A stretch of 64,000 nucleotides of DNA from contig NZ_JBHLWN010000031.1 of the NCBI RefSeq assembly GCF_042432825.1, forward strand, positions 62,001 to 126,000, written 5' to 3'. Within the stretch, counting starts at the first letter, position 1. Every line of letters begins with the position of its first letter. Below the pieces are notes generated by a model that ran no database searches, had not been told where the DNA came from, and saw only the letters and a list, made by a program, of their open reading frames with translations. The translations under genes were made by a program, and so were the position numbers. Shown here piece after piece: positions 24,485-33,437 of this stretch. Source of the stretch: Gordoniibacillus chartarius (lineage in GTDB: Bacteria; Bacillota; Bacilli; Paenibacillales; NBRC-103111).

Positions 24485-24694
24485 TTATAACGTCTTGACG
24501 ATATGGGCCACTAACCGCAAATTATGCTCAATTAGTAAATTACGAGAATGCGCGTTTCCTTCCTGCATCAATCTCAGATGCTTGATTTCCTCCTCTTCCG
24601 CAAGAGGCTGGGGGAAGGCGTTGTTCTTGACATAAGAGACAAGAAGCATCAGTTGCTTAATGAATAACCCGATAGCTGAGAACAGTCCAAGCAC
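24485..24694 (-). pseudogene. sigK': 5' third of a second sigK, cut after codon 67 (probable att junction of skin-like element)
   Basis: GTG start at 24694 with AAGGGG eight bases upstream. It encodes the pro-sequence and start of region 2: SAIGLFIKQLMLLVSYVKNN through LRLVAHIVK, then two foreign codons (ACG TTA) and a stop. Intact SigK proteins continue VAHVVKKFDN at this point. The break coincides with the change from AT-richer island sequence on the left to G+C-rich sequence on the right. In B. subtilis and some clostridia sigK is interrupted by the skin element and rejoined by excision in the mother cell; this fragment looks like the host 5' half at such a junction. Upstream, CATACACT resembles a sigma-E/K -10. 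The 3' half is not in the window. Confidence 0.85.
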
Positions 24695-24794
24695 TTCTGT
24701 CACCCCTTCTGAAGAGTTAGTATCAGTGTATGTGGGCATGTGCCCATCAGTGCCTGTACCGGGTAAAAATACTAGCTCTCCAGAAAAACAAAGA

Positions 24795-24832
24795 AGCGAA
24801 CCACCGGCACACACGATGTCAGGCGGTTCGCT
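24795..24832 (-). terminator. Terminator of the collagen-like/SBBP gene
   Basis: AGCGAACC/GGTTCGCT stem; on the minus strand followed by TCTTTGTTTTT, immediately after the stop at 24847. Confidence 0.75.
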
Positions 24833-24846
24833 ACTTTTCATCAACT

Positions 24847-27294
24847 TTACAATATTTCCCTGATTACCTTGCATTTCTTCAGCGTAATCCTTATGACCTT
24901 TGCGCATGTTTTGCTTTTTTTGCGGCGCTTCTTCTTTAATAAAGGCTTTATTTTTCGGAGTCGTTTGAGATGAACGTTTCTCCGGCGTTTTTTGCTCTTC
25001 ACTCGCTTTTTGATCCTTATCGTGCGCCCTTGAGGACCTCGAGGACCTCGAGGACCTTGCGGCCCTTGTGAGCCTTGCGGGCCTTGCGTGCCTTGCAGGC
25101 CTTGCGGTCCCTCCCCGCCCGGCAGCCCTTGTTCTCCCGCCGCCCCTTGAGGACCTGCAGGGCCCCGCGGTCCAGGCGGCCCTTGCCCGATATCGCCAAG
25201 CTTGACGACAAACGCAACCGATGAATCCAACGGGGACTGTTGAAATGCACCCGGCGTCAACGGAAAATTGTCCGAACCCGTGAATCCCGTCGCATAAGCA
25301 TTGCCCGCCGCATCCACCGCAATCCCCTGTCCGCGATCATCGCTCCCTCCGCCAAGGTAGGAGGAGAACAGCAGCGTAGATCCCGTCAGACTGAACCGCG
25401 TCAAGAACGCGTCCGGCGTTTCTCCCGGCAAGTCCTCATTGTACGTATCCTGAAACGCACCCGGGGTTGTTGGAAAATCGGTGGAATTCGTCAATCCCGT
25501 AACGTTCGCATTCCCAAACGGGTCAACTGCAATCGCATTGCATTGATCGTCACCGTTGCCGCCCAAGAACGACGAGTAGACAAGAGCGGAGCCCGCCGCA
25601 TTCAATTTGGTCACGAAGCCGGTCGAGGATGCGTCGATATTAGGTTCGAAGGAATCCGGAGTAGTCGGAAAATCGCTGGAGCCGGTCGCTCCACAAATAT
25701 AAGCGTTTCCCGAGGCGTCTACATCGATTCCAAACGCCGTGTCGAAGGTGGCGCCCCCTAGAAAGGTGGAATAGATCAACCCTGTTCCCGTCGCGTTGAA
25801 CTTGGTGACGAATGCGTCCCTCAAGCCATTGTAAGTCGTATCAAATGAACCTGGTATGATCGGCATGTCGACGGAATCCGTTTGTCCCGTGATATAAGCG
25901 TTACCGGCTGCATCAATCGCAATCCCTTGCCCGAACTCTTCGGCGCTTCCGCCGAAGTAAGTGCAATAGATCAAATCCGTGCCGGTCGGATTCAGCTTCG
26001 CCACAAAAGCGTCCTGCGTACCTCTCAGCATGCCTTGAAAAGCCCCTGGCGTCGCGGGAAGATCCGAAGATTCGGTAGAACCTACAATATAAGCATTGCC
26101 TGCGGCATCGACAACGATGTCCCTTGCACCCTCCACGCCGGAACCGCCGAAATAGGTGGAGTAAACGAGCGACGAGCCGGAAGGGTCCACTTTCGTCACG
26201 AACGCATCCGCTGCACCGGTCATACCGGCAAGCTCCGGTTGATATGCCCCGGGTGTCACCGGAAAATCGGTCGAAACCGTCAAGCCCGTGACATAAGCGC
26301 TGCCCGCTCCGTCTACGGCAATCCCAAATCCCTCATCGCCATTTGACCCGCCTAAATATGCACAATATACAAGGGCGGTTCCTTCCGGATTAAGCTTCGC
26401 TACAAATGCATCTTCCTCCCCCCCCTGGAAGTCCGTCTCGAACGACCCCGGCGTCGTCGGGAAGCTGTTCGACCGAGTAAACCCGGTCACATAGGCGCTG
26501 CCGGTCGAATCCACGGCTACCGCAAATCCTTGGGTATTCCCTCCCGCCCCTCCGAGATAGGTAGAATAGATCAGGATCGGGTCGATCACCACAGGCAGCA
26601 TGGGGTCATATGGACCCGTCAGCTCAAATCCGACCTTCTTTCGCCCGCTCGCTTCGCTATGAATAACGAATCGGCAGTCGATAGGAATCCGGGCCCCATC
26701 ACGTTCCTGATAAGCCTCGGGACGTGTATCCTTCAACGTGCCTAGAGGCGTATCGATCAAGAGGCTGCCGGCCTCATCCAAGCGGATATCCTCCGCTCCC
26801 TCATAACTGAACCCGATATGCTCGGCTGCAGCGCCGGGCTCCAGCACCACATCGTATTTCAGGCGGCCCTTCTCGCCTTGGAAAATCACATCGATGCCCG
26901 GCCATACACGGCGGTAACGGATCTCACGGTACATCGGCACATGACGAATCCATCGTTCCGGATCGCTGCCCTTTAGGTAGTGGATGTTCCCCTCCTCTTC
27001 CCCATCTCCTTCCGGCACGGGGTCCGGATTCCCATCAACGAAGCGCAACGCTACATTGCAGCCTTTGACACTGCCTTTGTTCCGATCCCGGGAAGCTGAC
27101 GATTCATATAAGGTAAACAACACTTCCTCCGAGGCAAAAGCACATCGAAACCCGCTGCCGCTCGTGAAGTACAGCTGCCGGCTATCGATTTGCCCCCGGT
27201 TCCGGATGAAAGACACCGGCAATTGTCCAAAGCTGGTCAGCAGAGACTTCTTGGCTTCGTCTGCTGATTTCATTGCAACGACCAGAGTGATCAC
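24847..27294 (-). CDS. SBBP beta-propeller-repeat protein with collagen-like and polybasic C-terminus
   Basis: 815 residues. Residues 1-220 form the domain that usually precedes SBBP repeats (VSFIRNRGQID, GRLKYDVVLEPGA). Residues about 225-700 contain eight to nine SBBP repeats of about 55 residues, each with IYSTYLGG-like, AVDxxGxAYVTGxT and FPTTPGSF-like blocks. About 20 Gly-X-Y triplets follow (about 703-755, GPPGPRGPAGPQGAAGEQG), then a tail of about 60 residues of which nearly half are Lys or Arg (KKRVKSKKRRRN, LLKKKRRKKSK) with two Cys. There is no signal peptide. Collagen-like proteins without one are common on spore surfaces, so a spore-coat or exosporium role is plausible. GTG at 27294 or ATG at 27273 may be the start. 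Confidence 0.85.
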   Translation of the reverse strand: MITLVVAMKSADEAKKSLLTSFGQLPVSFIRNRGQIDSRQLYFTSGSGFRCAFASEEVLFTLYESSASRDRNKGSVKGCNVALRFVDGNPDPVPEGDGEEEGNIHYLKGSDPERWIRHVPMYREIRYRRVWPGIDVIFQGEKGRLKYDVVLEPGAAAEHIGFSYEGAEDIRLDEAGSLLIDTPLGTLKDTRPEAYQERDGARIPIDCRFVIHSEASGRKKVGFELTGPYDPMLPVVIDPILIYSTYLGGAGGNTQGFAVAVDSTGSAYVTGFTRSNSFPTTPGSFETDFQGGEEDAFVAKLNPEGTALVYCAYLGGSNGDEGFGIAVDGAGSAYVTGLTVSTDFPVTPGAYQPELAGMTGAADAFVTKVDPSGSSLVYSTYFGGSGVEGARDIVVDAAGNAYIVGSTESSDLPATPGAFQGMLRGTQDAFVAKLNPTGTDLIYCTYFGGSAEEFGQGIAIDAAGNAYITGQTDSVDMPIIPGSFDTTYNGLRDAFVTKFNATGTGLIYSTFLGGATFDTAFGIDVDASGNAYICGATGSSDFPTTPDSFEPNIDASSTGFVTKLNAAGSALVYSSFLGGNGDDQCNAIAVDPFGNANVTGLTNSTDFPTTPGAFQDTYNEDLPGETPDAFLTRFSLTGSTLLFSSYLGGGSDDRGQGIAVDAAGNAYATGFTGSDNFPLTPGAFQQSPLDSSVAFVVKLGDIGQGPPGPRGPAGPQGAAGEQGLPGGEGPQGLQGTQGPQGSQGPQGPRGPRGPQGRTIRIKKRVKSKKRRRNVHLKRLRKIKPLLKKKRRKKSKTCAKVIRITLKKCKVIREIL

Positions 27295-27377
27295 TCGCCT
27301 TTCAAGGATGTTGGTACACCTTATTCACTCTGTTCCAAGCAGGAGTAAACGAATATCTCCAGTCGCCAAAAATAGGC

Positions 27378-27418
27378 AAGAAACCGACCTCTCCGGTACC
27401 CGGAACGGTCGGTTTCTT
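27378..27418 (-). terminator. Terminator after the DUF2905 gene
   Basis: AAGAAACCGACC/GGTCGGTTTCTT, a perfect 12-base stem between the DUF2905 stop and the start of the next gene. Confidence 0.7.
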
Positions 27419-27439
27419 CAAGAATCGTACTAGGCTCGC

Positions 27440-27661
27440 CTATTTAAAAAACCAGCGCACAATATACGAAGCAAGCGACAGAACGACGCTAATGACAATA
27501 CAAGTGACAATCGGAAAATAAAATGTGAAACTTCCTTTCGAAATCTGAATATCGCCGGGCAAACGGCCAAGGCTGATAAATCGGCCCAGTAATGCCCAAA
27601 TCAAGCCGATCACAATGAAGAGTACGCCGACTCCGATTAACAATTTGGGAATGGGATTCAT
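27440..27661 (-). CDS. DUF2905 family membrane protein
   Basis: 73 residues with two membrane helices and the family centre GRFISLGRLPGDIQI, followed by FYFPIVTCIVISV. DUF2905 proteins are small conserved membrane proteins of unknown function; they often accompany ruvAB/queA in Bacilli, but not here. AAGGAG lies 11 bases before the ATG. Same strand as, and 65 bases beyond, the DUF402 gene. Confidence 0.85.
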   Translation of the reverse strand: MNPIPKLLIGVGVLFIVIGLIWALLGRFISLGRLPGDIQISKGSFTFYFPIVTCIVISVVLSLASYIVRWFFK

Positions 27662-27725
27662 CCGGGATCAACTCCTTGCCTGCAATCAGATAGCGGACTT
27701 GCAGCCGCCGCGGGACTTTAGGGCT

Positions 27726-28247
27726 TCAGCCGGAAGCGGGAATGCAATCTATAAACCGCTCCAGGGTCCCGTCAAAAGGAAATTCATTATTGCGGATTCT
27801 TCTCTGCAAGTCCGACAGCTCCTGCCTTGCCCGTTCGATCAATGGCTCGGGATAAGCATATGCGATGGCATGACGCTCAAATTCATCCTCATCGACGACT
27901 TTCCACTCCCCGTTCCTCTGAACGAGATCCAGATCCAAATCGATAAACGAAACTATGTCATCTTGAATCCGGGCGGGCATATTGATATTGCAATAATACT
28001 GCTTTATGCTCCCGCCTGCCACGTCGACGTCGGCACTGACCGTAAACCATAAGTCCGATGAGAAAAACTCAATCGTCCAATTTTCAACCGTAAACACCTT
28101 TTGCTTCGTGTAATGCTGCAATTGCCTTCCATACTCGCCCAACACGATTACATATGAATCCATTCTTTCTAACAGCTTCGTATTCCATTCATAATGAGGG
28201 CGATTTCCGTACTTCTGCGCTTGGATCGTAACCGTAGGTCTATTCAT
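27726..28247 (-). CDS. DUF402 family protein, probable nucleoside tri-/diphosphatase (YgaC/Ntdp-like)
   Basis: 173 residues, the normal Ntdp size. DUF402 features: KYGNRPHYEWNTKLL near the N-terminus, and a metal-site strand pattern with Tyr and Asp residues (YYCNINMPARIQDDIVSFID, then LDLDLVQR, then EDEFERHA). Characterised relatives hydrolyse nucleoside tri- and diphosphates or, in FomD, a CMP-phosphonate. GGAGATGAG precedes the ATG. It follows the SMC operon by 17 bases and may be its last gene, although the family is usually monocistronic. Confidence 0.82.
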   Translation of the reverse strand: MNRPTVTIQAQKYGNRPHYEWNTKLLERMDSYVIVLGEYGRQLQHYTKQKVFTVENWTIEFFSSDLWFTVSADVDVAGGSIKQYYCNINMPARIQDDIVSFIDLDLDLVQRNGEWKVVDEDEFERHAIAYAYPEPLIERARQELSDLQRRIRNNEFPFDGTLERFIDCIPASG

Positions 28248-28264
28248 AACTCATCTCCGCAGTA

Positions 28265-31200
28265 TTATAGAAACAGCTCGAGCTGCTTGACGTCTTCCAG
28301 TCTTTCCAGAGATGCCGGGTCATGGTCGCGGAAATAGGCATGGTTAATTTCCTTGTCCTTCGTCATGATAAGCTTGCTGCCGCTGGCCGCCTGGCGCAGC
28401 CTGCAGCTGAACACGACCGGGAAGTAATCCTTCAGAAATTTCCCTTCGGCATGGGCCGTCATGGCAATGATTTGGAAGCCGAGCTGCTCGGCGATGAAAA
28501 ATACCGGACTTAGCACGTGGTCGCTGGACGCTTTGCCGAACGGATTGTCGAGAATGACGGTCCGGTGCCGCTTCATGTGGGCCTGGATATGCTGCCGTTT
28601 CTCCGCTACGTAGTTTAATAGCCCAAGGAACAAAGACATATTTTTGCTCCATTTCTCGCCGCCCGACCAGTTGTTCGACTGCTCCCACGAGAAGGATGCC
28701 TTCGTCACGTTGTTCTCGTTCGTCACCTTGCGGCACGACACCTTCATCGGCCGGTCCTGCAGAACGACCTGCAGCAGCTGCTTCGTATCCAGCCATTTTT
28801 CGATATCTTTGCGCACGGTCGTACCCAGCTCCTGGCCGCTATCGTCCTTATATTTGTCCTTATCGAGCTCGTCCAGCACCCATTCCAGATGGCGGCGCAA
28901 GAGGCTCTTCGCCTCCGGCTCCTCCCACTCGGGAATATGGAACGAGAAGATCGGCTTCCACTGCTCCTCAACCTTGACTCGCGTCTTGTTCGGAATATCG
29001 CGCAGCTCGGAGGCAATCAGCTTGAGGTGGCTGTGAACGTGCACGATGTACTGCTCCAGCTGCTGGTTGTGCGTGCGCATCGTCTCTTCCGCAATATGGT
29101 TCACCCGTTCGATCCGGCTGTGCATCGTTCGCTGGAACGCCGCGATATCCGCATACGTTTCCTTCTGCTCGACACCCTGCTCGGCCATCTCCCGCAGCTT
29201 GACGTCTTTAATGTGCTTGCGGCAGTAATCGATGAACGAGCTCCTCGCCCGTTTGGCCGATTTTTCTTCGCTCTGCATCGCTTCATGATCGGCCGAGAGC
29301 TTGCGGAGAGCTTTACGGACATGCTTCATCCGGTCATTGGAAACATCGCTCTTCTCCTCCGGCGTCAGCGTCCGAGCTGCGATCAGCGGATTCTCGAAGC
29401 CGTGCATCAGCTTGTGTGGAGTCAACTCCCGAATCGTCTCGTCGATGAGGGCGAGCTGCTCCTGCAGGCGCGCATACATCCGCGTTAGGCCCGCCTGCTC
29501 CTCCTGCAGCCGCTTATCCTCCGTCCTCACTTGGTCTTCGACTGCGGACAGCGCCTCGAAGAAGACGATCGGCTGCCGGCCTTCGTGTTCTTCCGCATAC
29601 CGCTCCGTCATGAGCTTTACCCGCGCCGACTGCTCGCCGAACCCATCGCGGATTTTGCGGAATTCCGCCCGCTCCTTGACGAGCCGCTCCTCGAGCTCCT
29701 TCCGCTCCTTCAGCAGCCCGCTCAGCTGCTCTTCACCCGAAGCGGGGAACTCCAGCGCTTCATCCAGCATGAGCTCGCTATGCTCTTGCCGCAGCTTGTC
29801 CAGCTCTTTCTCGAGCTGCGCTTTATTCTCCTTTGCGGCCAGCCTGCTCTGCTCGAGCTGCTGGCGGCTCTGCGAGATACGGTTCAGCTTCAGATGCAGG
29901 TCGCGCCGTTCGAGCTTCAGCCAGTCCAGACTGTGCTCCGCAAACGCCGGTTCGGCGTCCCGCACTTCGGCATACAGCTCCTGGCTGAGCAAGCTAGCCT
30001 TCTCCACCTTTAGCTCCTGGAGACGCCGTTCATAAGCGGCCGCCGTGCTCATTGCATGCTCGGCGGCCCGCTTGCGGCTATCGATCTCGCTCTCCAGCGC
30101 CGCCGCCTGCTCCTGAAGCTGCTCGGCGGCAAAGCGCAGCGCCTGAATCTCCTTGCCATGCTCGAGATACTGGTGCCCCTTCTCGATCCGCTGCTGCAGC
30201 TGGACCATCTCTTCCTTCTGCTCGGCGATGAGCTTCCGATTATGCTCCAGCTCGCGTTCCGACTGACGGATCGCATTCCGGAATCCCTCGGCCTGTTCCT
30301 CCAGCTGACGCACGAGCTCGCGCTTCAGTCCCGCCTGCCTTTCCAGCTCCTGCACGGCATCAAGCGGATAGGCGGCAATGAAGCGGCGCAGAGCCCCCTC
30401 CATGTCGGAGGCCGCCTTCCATTCCCGTTCCTTCGCTTTGCGTGCCTCCCGCACCGCTTCGCCGCGCTCGTAGATCGCCCGCTTCCACTCGGCGAAACGC
30501 TGGGCATCCGCATTGTCGCGCCACAGCTTCGGCTCGACCCAAGCGGAGTCATCGGCGGATGCGGGCGTGTCCAGCTCGGCAAGCCGGGATGCCTCGCGCA
30601 GCGAAATGATTTGAATCGGCGCCTGCAGCTCCTCTTCATGCTGCCGCAGCTTGGCCGCTAGCCGGCCGACCTCCTCTTCCGACGTGATCAAGGTTGCCGC
30701 CCAGAACGGATGCACGGCGGAAGCCTGCCCCGCAAGTCCGGCGCTTTGCAAATACTGGATGCCGGACTCCAGCAGCGTGAACTGGTCTTTCCACTTCGCG
30801 AGCAGCCCGGCCACGTACGAATCGGCGAAGAACGCATCCATCCCCGCATAATCGTCGATATGGCGGAAAGCGAGCCGCTCCTTCTGCAGCTGCGCTTCCT
30901 TCTCCCGGCTTAGCTTCTCCACATCGTCGCCGAGCTCGCCCTCAATGGTGCCCAGCTTGTCATAGACGGAATTGCAGCTCCCCCACGCAGGCCGGTAAGC
31001 CGCCAGCTCCGCCAGCAGCGCTTGATGCGCAGCCTTGCACGCTTCCAGCTTCTTCTCCGTGTCCGCACGCTCAGCATACTCCGCCTTGAGACGCTCGCCC
31101 GCCTGCTCCAGCTCGGCGCCGTTCTCTTCCTTCGCTGCGGCAAGCTGGCTGTTCTTCTGGACAAGCGCCGCATTGCCGTCATCCAGCTGCCGATACCGCT

Positions 31201-32698
31201 CGATCCACACGGACATGCTGCCTTCGATCGTTTCGGTACCGGAAGTCCCCAGCACACTGCGGCGAATGCTTTCGCAATCCCGCTCCCGCGCCTCGATTGT
31301 CGAGGCATGGGAGGCGATGCGCCGGTTCGTTTCGTTCAGCTTGCCGGACAGCTCCCGAAGCGCGGCTTCTTCCTGCTGTAGCCGCTCCTTTTGAGCGTCC
31401 AGCTCCGGCTCAAGCCGCTCCTCCTCCGCCTGCCACTCCCGCTCGAGCGCCAGCAGCAAGCTGCGGATTTGGCCGCTGTTGCTCGCCCAAGCCGCCTCCA
31501 GCTCGCTCTCCTCCTGCGTGCTGCCGAGCCGCTCCAGCTCCTGCTGCACATACTTCAGCCGCTCGTCGGCCTGCTTCCACTGCCGCTTGTAATCGGCAAG
31601 CCGCAGTGAATAGTACTGCTGCCTCGCCGTCCTCTCCCGCGCCTCAGTGCGTTCCGCGTCTTCTTCGGCCCGCTTCAGCTTGGTCTCCAGCGCGTCCAGC
31701 TCCTGCCGCTGCCTCGCGATCAGCAGCGAATCGCGCTTCTGCGCATGCTGCTTCAGCTTGCGCTCGCACTCGTCCATCGCCGCTCGCAGCTCGGCCAGCT
31801 TCGCCGCTTCCTCTTCCTTCTGCTCGCCGGCCAGCAGCCAATACGCCTTCGCCTGCGCGCGGGAGGCTTCATAGGCCTGAAGCTTCTCGTCGAGCCTAGC
31901 GTATTCGCGGACGTAGCGGTCCAGCTCCGTCAAGATTTTCCGGTTCTCCTCGATCTTCTCTTTCAGTTCCTTATACTTGCGGAAGCTGTCCCGATGCGAC
32001 TCGAACGTATCGGCGAATTCGCCGTGCGAATAGCCGGACATCGCGTCCTCCACGGTCGGAATGAGCAGACGGTCGAACAGCTGTCCCGTCGTCCGGCACT
32101 CATCGAAGAAGCTTTCCACGCCGCCCTCCGAGCTGTTGATCTTGGCGATCCGCTCCCATTCCGAAGCGATGATGTGATAGTCCTTCTCCAGCAGCAGCTT
32201 GTACTCCTTGATCGTTCCCGGCATTCTGGCGTTCACCCGCTTCTGCGCCATACCTTGATAGTAGTCGCAGATTTCGCCTTTGTCGGCGGCGCGCGGCTTG
32301 CCCCCGCTGATCTTCGCAAACGGGATGTGGTCGATCGAATCCGGGTCCAGCGCGGGGTAATCGTACATATAGCGGTAAGAATCGAGCCCGGTTGCCGTCA
32401 GAAACAAGCTAATGCAGGTGACGACATAGCGGCGCGGCCGCTCGTTCAGGATCCACTCGATCGCGATATGAGCGGGGCCATTTTCCAGACTGAGGGTGTC
32501 CTTCAGCTTCCGTCCGGCCAAATCGCCATGGGGCAGCACCGCCTGCATCGCCGTTTGAATGAACACGGTTTTGCCGCCGCCGTTCTCCAGCAGGATCGCC
32601 CCGTTATGCCCGTCGAACTGGAACAGCTCGTCGTTGTACCGCTTGTTGCCGCCTTCGTAGACGACGTTCGTGAACCGGATTTTAGATATCGCCGGCAT
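28265..32698 (-). CDS. SMC-like coiled-coil ATPase of a MukB/JetC-type condensin
   Basis: 1477 residues from the ATG at 32698 (GAGGAGG upstream), overlapping the preceding gene by 17 bases. ATP-binding head at both ends: Walker A-like LLENGGGKT (about 36-44), signature WSGGEK (about 1345) and Walker B VILDNPFGKAS (about 1383). Between them lie roughly 1000 residues of Glu/Lys/Arg/Leu-rich coiled coil with a break near the middle that may be the hinge. The residue after the Walker B Asp is Asn, not the usual catalytic Glu. Together with the two upstream genes it should form a DNA-loop-extruding complex as in MukBEF, MksBEF and Wadjet (JetABC). No JetD/MksG nuclease gene is next to it. Confidence 0.85.
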   Translation of the reverse strand: MPAISKIRFTNVVYEGGNKRYNDELFQFDGHNGAILLENGGGKTVFIQTAMQAVLPHGDLAGRKLKDTLSLENGPAHIAIEWILNERPRRYVVTCISLFLTATGLDSYRYMYDYPALDPDSIDHIPFAKISGGKPRAADKGEICDYYQGMAQKRVNARMPGTIKEYKLLLEKDYHIIASEWERIAKINSSEGGVESFFDECRTTGQLFDRLLIPTVEDAMSGYSHGEFADTFESHRDSFRKYKELKEKIEENRKILTELDRYVREYARLDEKLQAYEASRAQAKAYWLLAGEQKEEEAAKLAELRAAMDECERKLKQHAQKRDSLLIARQRQELDALETKLKRAEEDAERTEARERTARQQYYSLRLADYKRQWKQADERLKYVQQELERLGSTQEESELEAAWASNSGQIRSLLLALEREWQAEEERLEPELDAQKERLQQEEAALRELSGKLNETNRRIASHASTIEARERDCESIRRSVLGTSGTETIEGSMSVWIERYRQLDDGNAALVQKNSQLAAAKEENGAELEQAGERLKAEYAERADTEKKLEACKAAHQALLAELAAYRPAWGSCNSVYDKLGTIEGELGDDVEKLSREKEAQLQKERLAFRHIDDYAGMDAFFADSYVAGLLAKWKDQFTLLESGIQYLQSAGLAGQASAVHPFWAATLITSEEEVGRLAAKLRQHEEELQAPIQIISLREASRLAELDTPASADDSAWVEPKLWRDNADAQRFAEWKRAIYERGEAVREARKAKEREWKAASDMEGALRRFIAAYPLDAVQELERQAGLKRELVRQLEEQAEGFRNAIRQSERELEHNRKLIAEQKEEMVQLQQRIEKGHQYLEHGKEIQALRFAAEQLQEQAAALESEIDSRKRAAEHAMSTAAAYERRLQELKVEKASLLSQELYAEVRDAEPAFAEHSLDWLKLERRDLHLKLNRISQSRQQLEQSRLAAKENKAQLEKELDKLRQEHSELMLDEALEFPASGEEQLSGLLKERKELEERLVKERAEFRKIRDGFGEQSARVKLMTERYAEEHEGRQPIVFFEALSAVEDQVRTEDKRLQEEQAGLTRMYARLQEQLALIDETIRELTPHKLMHGFENPLIAARTLTPEEKSDVSNDRMKHVRKALRKLSADHEAMQSEEKSAKRARSSFIDYCRKHIKDVKLREMAEQGVEQKETYADIAAFQRTMHSRIERVNHIAEETMRTHNQQLEQYIVHVHSHLKLIASELRDIPNKTRVKVEEQWKPIFSFHIPEWEEPEAKSLLRRHLEWVLDELDKDKYKDDSGQELGTTVRKDIEKWLDTKQLLQVVLQDRPMKVSCRKVTNENNVTKASFSWEQSNNWSGGEKWSKNMSLFLGLLNYVAEKRQHIQAHMKRHRTVILDNPFGKASSDHVLSPVFFIAEQLGFQIIAMTAHAEGKFLKDYFPVVFSCRLRQAASGSKLIMTKDKEINHAYFRDHDPASLERLEDVKQLELFL

Positions 32699-33437
32699 CG
32701 CGGACCGCCTCCTCTTCGCCTTGATCGAATTGATAGAGGAACTCCAGTATGCCGCGGTTATACTCCAGCTCCATGAAATAGCGCTGCACAATCATTTTTG
32801 CCTTCTCGGTCAACGTAATTTCGTGATTGCCGATATCCGCCGCGAGCTCCTGAGCGATCAGGAAGCGGCGGACCGTATCCATAAAGCTGACCCGGCTGAT
32901 CGTATTGCCGCTCTGCCGCGCCGCCGTTTCTTTAATATCGTCCATGCCCTCCCACCTCTCGATGAGGGACATCCAATTATAGGAAAATTCTTTCTCCATC
33001 GCCCGCAGCTCGGCTTCCGGATGGCGCCGGAGCATGGCGATCCTTTCGTTCACCAGCGCCGTCCATTCGTCAAGGCCGATAAAGCTGCGCGTCGGCTCCA
33101 TCGTCTGGTAGCTGTCGTAGAACGAGCCGATCAGCACGATGATGCTGACATACATCAAATACAAGTCGGCGTTCAGGGCGTTCGCCCGCAAATATCCGCG
33201 CTTGATCGTCTCGTTGCTGACATGGAAGGGCGACAGCCGCGTCTCCGGAATCATGTACAGCCGGTCGCCGGCGATGATCGTCACGCATTCGACCTCCCGG
33301 GCGAACTGATCCGTCAGTCCCCGCACTTCGTCGTCCAGCATATACTCCTGCAGCTGTTCTTTGCCGACGGCGCCTTCGCGGGCCAGCAGCGTATAGAGGC
33401 GAAAAGCTTTCATCACTGTTGCGTTCTCATGCGCCAT
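32682..33437 (-). CDS. MukE/JetB-like (KITE) subunit of SMC operon, DUF6063-like
   Basis: 251 residues. No signal peptide; helical with winged-helix character at both ends (VMKAFRLYTLLAREGAVGKEQLQEYM and DTVRRFLIAQELAADIGNHEITLTEKAKMI). Size, gene order and overlap on both sides (11 bases with the 507-residue gene, 17 with the SMC gene) match the small accessory subunit of MukBEF/MksBEF/Wadjet systems. I believe it belongs to DUF6063 but cannot verify this. It would bridge the kleisin subunit and DNA. Confidence 0.65.
   Translation of the reverse strand: MAHENATVMKAFRLYTLLAREGAVGKEQLQEYMLDDEVRGLTDQFAREVECVTIIAGDRLYMIPETRLSPFHVSNETIKRGYLRANALNADLYLMYVSIIVLIGSFYDSYQTMEPTRSFIGLDEWTALVNERIAMLRRHPEAELRAMEKEFSYNWMSLIERWEGMDDIKETAARQSGNTISRVSFMDTVRRFLIAQELAADIGNHEITLTEKAKMIVQRYFMELEYNRGILEFLYQFDQGEEEAVRDAGDI

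Noticed and set aside
23597..24694. Simple recent tandem duplication of sigK
   Set aside because: The shared 67 codons differ too much at DNA level and differ in base composition; one copy is truncated exactly at the island edge.
25270..26600. Tandem DNA repeats of about 165-190 bases
   Set aside because: They are the coding sequence of SBBP protein repeats and diverge at third codon positions.
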